Part shown: in pieces, positions 1 through 5,839 of the stretch
Layout: every line of letters begins with the position of its first letter
Numbering within the stretch: the stretch's first letter is position 1
The notes under the pieces: model-generated
Told to the model about the DNA's origin: nothing
What the model saw: the letters and a program-made list of their open reading frames with translations, nothing else
Databases searched by the model: none
From: Planctomycetota bacterium
GTDB lineage: Bacteria > Planctomycetota > JAJSAM01
Length of the DNA: 8,947 bases
Direction: 5' to 3'
NCBI GenBank assembly: GCA_029932425.1
Contig: JAOZQC010000101.1
Location: forward strand, 1-8,947
Made by a program: the position numbers and the translations under genes

Positions 1-30
1 CGGTTCCTGGTCCGCCGGGAGATGCGATGA
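1..30 (+). CDS. C-terminal end of an upstream gene (partial)
   Basis: Frame 1 from the window edge reads RFLVRREMR and stops at TGA 28-30. This stop shares bases with the ATG of the next gene (ATGA, 27-30), a classic translationally coupled arrangement, which is the main reason to believe this is the tail of a real gene. Nothing can be said about its function from nine residues. Bacterial dynamin-like GTPases often occur as adjacent pairs, so a second such GTPase is one possibility, but that is inference only. Confidence 0.55.
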   Translation, partial: RFLVRREMR

Positions 31-1787
31 ACGCCGAACGCGCTCGGGAGTCTGCGCCGGCTTCCCCTCCGCCCCCGGATCTCGAGGCCGTGCTGGAAGC
101 GGCGGCCGGCCTCGCCGGGGAGCTCGGCCCCGTCTTCGAGGGGCACGGCGAGCGGCTCCGGGAGTACCTCTCCCGCCTGCGCTCGGAGCGGCTCCACGTG
201 GCCGTCCTCGGGCAGTTCAAGCGCGGGAAGAGCACCCTCCTGAACGCCCTGCTCGGCGAGGAGATCCTGCCCGTCTCGGTGGTCCCGCTCACCTCCGTCC
301 CCACCTTCCTCCTGGCGGGGAAGGAGCGCCGGGCGGAGGTCTCTTTCGCGAACGGCAAGCCGCCCGCCGTCCACCGGGCGGAGACCGCGCAGGAGCTGGT
401 CCGCTTCCTCGAACGCTACGTCACGGAGGCCAGGAACCGCGGGAACCGGCGGCAGGTCTCCCGGGTGGAGGTGCGCCACCCCTCCCGGATCCTCGAGTCG
501 GGGGTGGTGCTCATCGACACCCCGGGGATCGGCTCCACCTACCGGCACAACACCGAGACCACCGTGGACTTCCTCCCCCAGTGCGACGCCGCGCTCTTCG
601 TGGTGTCCGCGGATCCTCCCATCACGGAGGTGGAGACGGAGTTCCTGGAGCGCGTGCGGCCCTTCGTGGCGCGGATCCACTTCGTGTTGAACAAGGCGGA
701 CTACCTCCGGCTGGAGGAGAGGGAGGAGGCCACGGCCTTCCTGGCGGGGGTGCTCCGGGAGATCCTCAAGGTGGAGGATCCGGACATCTGGTGCGTCTCC
801 GCCCGGGAAGGCCTGCGGGCCGGGCGGGAGGCGGACGAGGCGGCGCTCCGGGAGAGCGGGATTTCGGAGATCGAGGAGCGCCTCCTCGGGGGGCTGGTGG
901 CGGAGAAACGGCGGATCCTGGCGGGAGCGCTGCGCCGGAAGGCGGATGCCGAGCTGGCCGACTTCCTCTCGAGGGTGAAGCTCACCTCGCGCGCTCTCTC
1001 GCTCCCCGTGGAGGAGCTCACGGAGAAGATGGCCCTCTTCTCCGCGCGGATCCGGGAGGCCCGGGACCAGCAGCGCGCCGCGGCGGACAGGATCGCCGGG
1101 GACCGGCGGCGGGCGCTGGCGCACCTCGAGGAGCAGGCCGCAAGGCTCCGGGAGCGGATGCGGTCCCACCTCCTCGAGACGGCGGCGGGTGCGGCGGGGG
1201 AGGAGGAAGCGCGAAAGGCGGTGTCCCGGGCCGTTCCCCCCTTCTTCCGGGCCGAGCTCGCGCGGATGAGCGAGTCGTTCCGGGAGTACGTGGGGGGGGT
1301 GCTGGCCCCCCACCAGCGCCGGGCGGACGAGCTGATCCGGTCCGTGCGGGAGGCGGCGGCGGAGATCTTCGAGGTGCCCTACGAGGCCCCGGAGAGCCGG
1401 GACGCCTTCCGGATGGTCCGGGAGCCCTACTGGGTGGAGCAGGACTACGAGACCTCCCTCTCCCCCCTCCCGGACACCCTGGTGGACCGGCTTCTCCCGC
1501 GCGGCGCGCGGGAAGCGCGGGTGAGGAAGCGGCTCGGGGAGCGCATCGACCGCCTGGTGACCCTGAACGTGGAGAACCTCCGGTGGGCGGCCTGGCAGAG
1601 CGTGCAGAGCTCCTTCGACCGCTTCCGCGACGAGCTCTCCCGGCGCCTGGAGGAGACGATCCGGGCCACGGAGGGCGCGATCCGGGTGGCCCGCCGCCGG
1701 AGGGAGGAGCAGGCCGGCACGGTGGAGGAGGAGCTCTCGCGCCTGGCCGCCGCGGAACGGACCCTCGCGGCCCTCCGCAGCCCGTGA
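27..1787 (+). CDS. Dynamin-family GTPase (bacterial dynamin-like protein)
   Basis: This is a large GTPase of 586 residues. The G1/P-loop GQFKRGKST is at residues 62-70, a candidate G2 threonine lies in VVPLTSVPT (about 85-93), G3 DTPG is at 164-167, G4 NKAD at 222-225 and a G5-like SAR at 258-260. The P-loop and G3 context match the Dynamin_N family. After about residue 290 the protein is Arg/Glu/Ala-rich and helical, with probable coiled coils near 335-395 and 545-586, as expected of a dynamin stalk. I see no clear transmembrane helix, so membrane contact, if any, would be peripheral. The ATG at 27 follows GGGAG with 5-base spacing and overlaps the previous stop, which supports this start. 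Known relatives bind or remodel membranes in a nucleotide-dependent way; the role here is not determined. The family call is firm. Confidence 0.93.
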   Translation: MNAERARESAPASPPPPDLEAVLEAAAGLAGELGPVFEGHGERLREYLSRLRSERLHVAVLGQFKRGKSTLLNALLGEEILPVSVVPLTSVPTFLLAGKERRAEVSFANGKPPAVHRAETAQELVRFLERYVTEARNRGNRRQVSRVEVRHPSRILESGVVLIDTPGIGSTYRHNTETTVDFLPQCDAALFVVSADPPITEVETEFLERVRPFVARIHFVLNKADYLRLEEREEATAFLAGVLREILKVEDPDIWCVSAREGLRAGREADEAALRESGISEIEERLLGGLVAEKRRILAGALRRKADAELADFLSRVKLTSRALSLPVEELTEKMALFSARIREARDQQRAAADRIAGDRRRALAHLEEQAARLRERMRSHLLETAAGAAGEEEARKAVSRAVPPFFRAELARMSESFREYVGGVLAPHQRRADELIRSVREAAAEIFEVPYEAPESRDAFRMVREPYWVEQDYETSLSPLPDTLVDRLLPRGAREARVRKRLGERIDRLVTLNVENLRWAAWQSVQSSFDRFRDELSRRLEETIRATEGAIRVARRRREEQAGTVEEELSRLAAAERTLAALRSP

Positions 1788-1805
1788 GAGACCCGGGCCC
1801 GCCGC

Positions 1806-1827
1806 TCTCCCCGGGGGCCGGGGGAGA
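1806..1827 (+). terminator. Possible terminator hairpin after the dynamin-like gene
   Basis: The arms TCTCCCC (1806-1812) and GGGGAGA (1821-1827) pair perfectly around an 8-base loop, beginning 18 bases after the stop. There is no T-tract, so this is not a textbook intrinsic terminator. In so GC-rich a sequence a 7-bp stem can arise by chance; the position is the main argument. Confidence 0.3.
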
Positions 1828-1894
1828 TCGGGAGGTCCTGGGTCGGGGAGCTTCCACCGGAGCGGGACATCCGGGGAAGTCCCCGAACCGCTCT

Positions 1895-1910
1895 CGGCGA
1901 GCGATCGCCG
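1895..1910. repeat. Perfect short hairpin CGGCGA-GCGA-TCGCCG
   Basis: A perfect 6-bp stem with a 4-base loop lies in the intergenic space between the two convergent genes. It could serve as part of a bidirectional transcription stop, but has no T-rich tail on either strand. No other role is suggested by its surroundings. Confidence 0.25.
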
Positions 1911-2091
1911 TGTCGGATGGGGCGCGACGAGGAGAGACACGGCCCCGGGCGGGGGGATCCGGCGGAAACCGTGCGTCCCGGTGAGGAGGTCGGACCGGGG
2001 TGCGGCCCTCCGCCCCCGGCCCGCCCGGTCGAGGGCCCGCGGCGAAGGTCCCGGGTTCCTCTCGCGGCCGCGCCTCGAGAACTCCCGGAAG

Positions 2092-2849
2092 TCAGGCGGA
2101 GCAGCAGGAGAGCCGCGAGACGTCCCGGTCGAAGCTCTGGGCGCAGAGCTTCATCGCTTCCGCCAGGGTGAGGTAGGGGTGGAAGGCCGAGGCCAGCTCC
2201 CGGACTCCGATGCCGTGGCGGAGGGCGAGGGCGGCCTCCATCACCAGCTCGCCCCCCTCGGGAGCGAGGATCCGGGCGCCCACCAGCTCATCCGTGTCCC
2301 GCTTCCGGAGAAGCTTCAGGAACCCCCGCGTGTCCCGGGCCGCGAGGGCCCGCGGGACGTGGGTGAGGGGGAGCCGGGCCACGTCCACCGCGACGCCCGC
2401 CGCCGCGGCCTCCCTCTCGTTCCAGCCCACCCCCGCGAGCTGGGGGTCCGTGAAGACCACCCAGGGCAGCGCCGAGTAGTCCCGCGGGCGGGCGTCCCCC
2501 CGCAGGGTGTTCTCCGCGGCGAGGTTCCCCTCGTAGGCGGCGGTGTAGACGTAGGCCGGCTCCCCCGCCACGTCTCCCGCGGCTTCGGGAGGCCCGGGGC
2601 CGGGGAAGGCCCGGGCTCCTCCTCCTCCCCGTCGGGCTCCGGGGTGGCGTCGAAGCCGGCCTCCTCCACCGCCCTCCGGAGGGCCTCGGGGGCCAGGCCG
2701 CGACCCCGGACCACGGCCCGGCCGGGTTCCAGGGTCACCTCCACCGATTCCACGCCCGGTACGGAGTTCAGGGCGCGGGTCACGCTCTTGACGCAGTGTC
2801 CGCACGACATGCCCTTCACGGCGAGGGTGAGGGTGCGCGGTTCGTTCAT
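2092..2849 (-). pseudogene. merA: Mercuric reductase remnant: NmerA-like domain joined to C-terminal domain, core deleted
   Basis: The ATG at 2849 follows AAGGAG with 8-base spacing and overlaps the stop of the upstream gene by 4 bases. The first part encodes a heavy-metal-associated domain with GMSCGHC (Cys16, Cys19), then an acidic, Pro-rich linker (EPDGEEEEPGPSPAPG). From about 2584 leftward the MerA match continues in another frame: AAGDVAGEPAYVYTAAYEG, WVVFTDPQLAGVG, VPRALAARDTRGF and the terminal SCCSA, whose paired cysteines are typical of MerA. Compared with a full MerA of about 560 residues, roughly 300 are missing. These include the FAD-binding Rossmann fold, the redox-active Cys-X4-Cys and most of the NAD(P)H domain. 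The two halves are out of frame, so one polypeptide cannot span them. Read straight through, the N-terminal frame runs on as nonsense to 2316. No reductase activity is expected. A separate small metal-binding protein fused by deletion to a merA tail, or a misassembly, are alternatives. Confidence 0.82.
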
Positions 2850-3508
2850 GGGTGGGTCTCCTTGGGCTGGTCCTTTCTTGTCGTGGGGTCCCCCGCCGCC
2901 GGGAATCCGTCGATCCGCCGGGCGCGGTAGCCCGCCGCCCGGATCGCCTCGAGCACCGCGGCCACCCCATCCTCTCCGGAGAAGGTCACCTCCAGCCGCT
3001 TCGCGTCGTAGCGCACCCGGGCTTCGAGGATCCCGGGCAGCTCCCGGAGCCGGGCGCCGAGCCCCGCCGCGCAGGCCTCGCAGGTCATCCCCTCCACGCG
3101 GTAGGCGCGGACCTCGGCGCCCGGGGGGGGTGGGGAGGGTGAAGCACCGGCGCCGCAGAGGAGGGCTCCCGCGTAGCCGGGGAAGAGAGCGAAGGCGAGC
3201 ACGAAGACGGTGGCCGCCCACAGGCCGATACGGCCCGGTCGCCGGGCCCTCGGGTCCGGGCCTCCGCAGGCCGCGCCCGGCCGGCAGCGGGGCTTCCGGA
3301 AGTAGGCGAGGTGGAAGCCCGTGGCCGGGAAGAGGCCCGTCACCACGAGGAGGAGCGTCCGCCAGGCATCGAAGAAGGCGGAGAGTCCGGCCGCGGAGGC
3401 CCCGAAGACGAGGAGGAGAAGCGGCAGCCGGCAGCACGCCGAGGAGAGGATCCCCGCCCCCACCGCGCCTCCCAGCGCCCACCTTCCTCCCGTTCCCTTC
3501 GAAGCCAT
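2846..3508 (-). CDS. merT: Mercuric ion transporter MerT fused to a MerP-like metal-binding domain
   Basis: This 220-residue inner-membrane protein imports Hg(II) for reduction in the cytoplasm. The MerT part has a first transmembrane helix with the vicinal pair Cys25-Cys26 (LSSACCRLP), a second helix at about 48-69, the loop pair Cys75/Cys81 (CRPGAAC), and a third helix at about 95-117. A Pro-rich linker (SPSPPPPG) leads to a heavy-metal-associated domain at about 133-200 with GMTCEAC (Cys143, Cys146). That domain resembles MerP, normally a separate periplasmic protein. The frame opens earlier, but the ATG at 3508 is preferred: AGGAGG lies 8 bases upstream (3517-3522), and starting here places the gene just after a MerR-type promoter. 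The stop overlaps the start of the merA remnant (ATGA). MerT-MerP fusions are known, so the architecture is unusual rather than new. Confidence 0.9.
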   Translation of the reverse strand: MASKGTGGRWALGGAVGAGILSSACCRLPLLLLVFGASAAGLSAFFDAWRTLLLVVTGLFPATGFHLAYFRKPRCRPGAACGGPDPRARRPGRIGLWAATVFVLAFALFPGYAGALLCGAGASPSPPPPGAEVRAYRVEGMTCEACAAGLGARLRELPGILEARVRYDAKRLEVTFSGEDGVAAVLEAIRAAGYRARRIDGFPAAGDPTTRKDQPKETHP

Positions 3509-3539
3509 GTCCGGATCCTCCTGAGACTCGTTTGCATGT

Positions 3540-3571
3540 ACTCTACGGCCTGTACCTCGGTACAGGGTCAA
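3540..3571 (-). promoter_or_regulatory. MerR-type operator/promoter of the mer operon
   Basis: On the - strand, the -35 hexamer TTGACC (3566-3571) and a -10-like TAGAGT (3540-3545) are separated by 20 bp. The spacer region contains the perfect dyad CCTGTAC-CGAG-GTACAGG (3549-3566). Overlong spacers of 19-20 bp carrying a GTAC-centred dyad are the hallmark of promoters that MerR-family regulators activate by untwisting DNA. The layout matches the well-studied mer promoter (TTGAC, then a CCGTAC/GTACGG dyad). It lies about 30 bases upstream of the merT start and points the right way. A Hg-responsive MerR is the likely regulator, though none is encoded in this window. Confidence 0.85.
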
Positions 3572-3810
3572 GAACGAATCGGGAAAGGCGGGGACCCCCG
3601 GCCGGGCTCCCTCCCTTCCGTGGGGGGGAAGGCCGCCACCGAGCCGAGGCTTCCGCGGGGGCGATGATTCGCGAGACGGCGGGAAAGCCTTCTTCGCGCG
3701 CCTCTTCGTGCGCCCGGCCCGTCGAGGGTGCGGCCGGCGGGGAGCGGCGGAGGCGGCGGAGGGAAGGAAGGGCGAAGGTCACGATTTGCTCCCGCCTCCG
3801 TATGGAACCT
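3572..3810. other. Gene-free region between mer promoter and phosphatase stop
   Basis: About 240 bases lie upstream of the mer promoter and downstream of the phosphatase gene. I see no merR-like coding sequence on either strand, no start with a convincing Shine-Dalgarno site, and no clear terminator with a T-tract. The open frames here translate into Arg/Pro/Ser-rich low-complexity sequence. Confidence 0.5.
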
Positions 3811-5049
3811 TCAGCGGGAGAGGGTGTAGTCGTCCACGGTCTCGCCGGTGCGGGAGATCTGCCGGAGGCGTAGCGACTTCGCGCCCACGGTCACCAGGGT
3901 GAAGCTGGAGTCGTCGCCGAAGGCGGCGGCGCTCCAGGGAGCGCGCTCGGAGGCGGGGAGGAGGTCCTGGAGGTCGCCTCCTCCTCCTCCCGAGATCACG
4001 TACACCACTCCCTCGCCCTCCTTCACGATCTTCCCCCCCCGGAGGGGGCGGCTGCGCTCGTAGAAGTGCTTGTGGCCCATGAAGACCACGTCGGCCCGCG
4101 CCTGCTCCAGCGCGGGGACGAGGGCTTTCCGGACGCGTTTCGCGGTGTAGGGCTCGGCCGAGGACGCGAAGGGGGGGCGATGGAAGGCCACGATGCGCCA
4201 CCGGATCCCCGGGTCCGCCAGGGTCCGGACGAGCCAGGGGGCGATCACCTCCCGGAGTTCCTTCATCCGGTGTTCCGTGTTCACGACCACGAAGCGCGCC
4301 CGGCCGTGATCGAACCAGTAGTCCGCCTCCGTGCCGGGGCCCTCCGGTCCGTTCCCGGGGAGCGCGAAGATCTCCCGGAAGGCCTTCCCGTAGCCCGGGG
4401 CGTGATCGTCGTGGTTGCCGAGGCAGGGCCACAGGGCCACGCGGGAGAGGAGGTCGCGGTAAGGGCGGAAGAACTTCTCCAGGTAGTCCGACCGCGTCCC
4501 TTCCGGGTAGACGAGGTCCCCCGTGTGAAGGAGGAAGTCGGGCCGGGCGGCGCGGATCCGGGCCGCCACCTCCCTCTGGGCCTCCCATCCGGAACCGCTG
4601 TCACCGAGGACGGCGAAGCGGAAGGGAACGTCCCCCGCCGGGTCGGTCCGGAACTCCCCCCGGAAGAGGCCTTCGCCGCCCGCCTGGATCCGGTAGCGAT
4701 AGGTCCGGCCCGGGGTCAGCCCCTCGATCCTCACCCGGTACCGGCCGCCGGGGCCGGGGGACGCTTCCACGAGCCGCCGATCCCCGGATCCGGAGACCGC
4801 AGCCCCCCCCTCGCTCCCGGGCGCGGCCTTCACCATCACCTCCATCCTCTCCTCGCCGTCCGCGAACCAGACGAGCGTCACGCCCGTGGGCCGCGGGAGC
4901 TGCACTATGGGCCCCTCCTGGATCCCGGCCCGAGGGCCGCCGGGAGCGCAGGCGGGCAGGAGGAAGAGCACCAGCGGCAGGAGCGGGCGGAGGACGGTGG
5001 TGAGCCTCCGCCCGGAACGAGGGGGATTGCGGAAAGGGGAAGGGGTCAC
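3811..5049 (-). CDS. Purple-acid-phosphatase-like metallophosphoesterase, lipoprotein
   Basis: This is a 412-residue exported metallophosphoesterase, predicted to hydrolyse phosphate esters outside the cytoplasm. The start is taken as GTG at 5049, with GGGAG 6 bases upstream. An ATG at 5145 in the same frame has poorly spaced Shine-Dalgarno sequence and would overlap the end of the preceding PepSY gene. From the GTG, a basic N-terminus (RSGRR) and hydrophobic stretch end in the lipobox LPAC (Cys34), so the protein is probably lipid-anchored. A fibronectin-III-like N-terminal domain of the purple acid phosphatase type covers about 45-137. The catalytic domain has LGDSG (about 148-152), HTGDLVY (175-181), GNHD (211-214), FHRPP (289-293) and GHKHFYERSRP (325-335). 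The GHxHxYER signature is characteristic of purple acid phosphatases and holds metal ligands. The natural substrate is unknown. It follows the PepSY gene closely and may be co-transcribed with it. Confidence 0.88.
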   Translation of the reverse strand: MTPSPFRNPPRSGRRLTTVLRPLLPLVLFLLPACAPGGPRAGIQEGPIVQLPRPTGVTLVWFADGEERMEVMVKAAPGSEGGAAVSGSGDRRLVEASPGPGGRYRVRIEGLTPGRTYRYRIQAGGEGLFRGEFRTDPAGDVPFRFAVLGDSGSGWEAQREVAARIRAARPDFLLHTGDLVYPEGTRSDYLEKFFRPYRDLLSRVALWPCLGNHDDHAPGYGKAFREIFALPGNGPEGPGTEADYWFDHGRARFVVVNTEHRMKELREVIAPWLVRTLADPGIRWRIVAFHRPPFASSAEPYTAKRVRKALVPALEQARADVVFMGHKHFYERSRPLRGGKIVKEGEGVVYVISGGGGGDLQDLLPASERAPWSAAAFGDDSSFTLVTVGAKSLRLRQISRTGETVDDYTLSR

Positions 5050-5101
5050 GCTGTTCTCCCGGCCGGGCCGTCGCCGCGCAGTCTGCAACAACCGGGGCGG
5101 T

Positions 5102-5748
5102 TCAATCGTCCCCGTCCTCCTCGCCTTCACGGCCATCGTCGTCATCCTCCCCGTCGTCGTCTCCGGAGGGGATCTTGCCGGACTTCGCGCTCACCGCGAG
5201 CTCCGCGGGGTGCCCGCGGCGGGAGACGAGGACCGACCAGGCCGGCGCATGTCCTCCTCCTCGATCTCCGCGCCCAGGATCACGCCTTCCACCGACTTCC
5301 CGACGGCGGCGAGCGCGGACGCGAGGTCCACGGAACATCCCTCGAGAAGGTCGCGCAGCTCCTCGGCTTCCTCGTTCTCGTCCTCCTCGTCCTCGGCTTC
5401 GGAGGCGATCAGGCCCCCTCCGGCGGCGTCCAGGTACACGTGGCGGATCCCCTTCTCCCCCAGCACCTCCACCTCCCAGGTCACGACCCGGCGATCCCCG
5501 GCCCCGTGGACGGCCAGCTCCACGTCCAGGGCCCGACCGGGCGTCGCCTCGAGCGCCTTCACCACCGCATCCGCCGGGGAGACGAAGCCCTCCGTCACCA
5601 CCTCCAAGACCTCCATGAGGTCGCTGCCCTCACGGTCCTCGCTTCCCCGCTCCTCCCCCCGGTCGGAGGCGAGCAGGAGCCCCGCCGAGCCCGCCGCCGC
5701 GAGAGCGGCGCAGGACAGGAAAAGGATGATCCCTCGCCTGGTACGCAT
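5102..5748 (-). pseudogene. Secreted tandem-PepSY protein with an apparent 1-base frameshift
   Basis: The ATG at 5748 has AGGAGG 6 bases upstream. Residues 1-27 form a signal peptide (RTRRGIILFLSCAALAAAG). A first PepSY-like domain spans about 57-116 (VTWEVEVLGEKG...VYLDAAGG), followed by a Glu/Asp-rich stretch (EAEDEEDENEEAEE). A second PepSY-like domain starts near 137 (SVDLASALAAVGKSVEGVILG). As written, the frame degenerates after residue 166 into RRPGRSSSPAAG and stops at 5191. Reading one base twice at about 5251 restores a sensible continuation: HAPAWSVLVSRRGHPAELA, then SGKIPSG and an acidic tail ending in EEDGDD at TGA 5102. The shift falls at a GAGGAGGAGGAC repeat, a likely site for an indel or sequencing error. 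The restored protein is about 215 residues. PepSY proteins are often coded beside OmpR-type two-component systems and may bind metals or modulate other exported proteins; the job here is unproven. Confidence 0.72.
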
Positions 5749-5788
5749 GTTCTCCCTCCTTGGCCCCGCCCGTCTCCGCCGGTGACCG

Positions 5789-5806
5789 CCGCGGAGCTTA
5801 CCGCGG
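5789..5806. repeat. Short hairpin CCGCGG-AGCTTA-CCGCGG
   Basis: A perfect 6-bp stem with a 6-base loop lies between the kinase stop and the PepSY start. It could attenuate read-through from the kinase gene, but has no T-tract and may be chance in GC-rich DNA. Confidence 0.25.
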
Positions 5807-5811
5807 GAAGG

Positions 5812-5828
5812 ATGACGCGAACATGAAC
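5812..5828 (-). promoter_or_regulatory. Putative response-regulator box upstream of the PepSY gene
   Basis: On the - strand the sequence GTTCATGTTCGCGTCAT carries TTCAT and GTCAT half-sites 11 bp apart. That is the spacing of tandem half-sites bound by OmpR/PhoB-family regulators. It matches the element at 8831-8847 at 11 of 17 positions, including an identical GTTCATG. It lies about 64 bases upstream of the PepSY start. No biochemical support is available, and the match is short. Confidence 0.35.
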
Positions 5829-5839
5829 GCCCCCCGCCT

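Larger units (their letters stand above)
1788..2091. other. Gene-free region between convergent genes
   Basis: About 300 bases separate the stop of the dynamin-like gene (+) from the stop of the merA remnant (-). I find no convincing coding frame: the open frames here lack a Shine-Dalgarno-supported start and have low-complexity Arg/Gly/Pro translations. The stretch holds several GC-rich inverted repeats, listed separately, that could end transcription from either side. Confidence 0.6.

Noticed and set aside
581..1984. A 467-codon + strand frame overlapping the dynamin-like gene
   Set aside because: It is a Gly/Arg/Pro-rich frame-shifted reading of the GTPase gene, without a start signal or motifs.
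3572..3810. Possible divergent merR upstream of the mer promoter
   Set aside because: No helix-turn-helix or cysteine-bearing MerR-like sequence appears in any frame, and the space is too short for a full-length merR of about 140 codons with its own signals unless it overlapped the phosphatase.
1981..3873. A 630-codon open frame on the + strand opposite the mer operon
   Set aside because: The translation is Arg/Pro/Gly-rich low complexity with no recognisable domain and lies antisense to merT and merA, whose motifs are clear. It reflects high GC.
5050..5145. ATG start at 5145 for the phosphatase, adding 32 residues
   Set aside because: The Shine-Dalgarno-like GGGGAGG abuts the ATG, the addition would place a long basic tail before the lipoprotein signal, and it would overlap the restored PepSY C-terminus. 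The GTG at 5049 is better placed.
4066..5826. A 586-codon open frame on the + strand opposite the phosphatase and PepSY genes
   Set aside because: It is antisense to two genes with clear domains, has no family resemblance or ribosome site, and its length is explained by GC bias.
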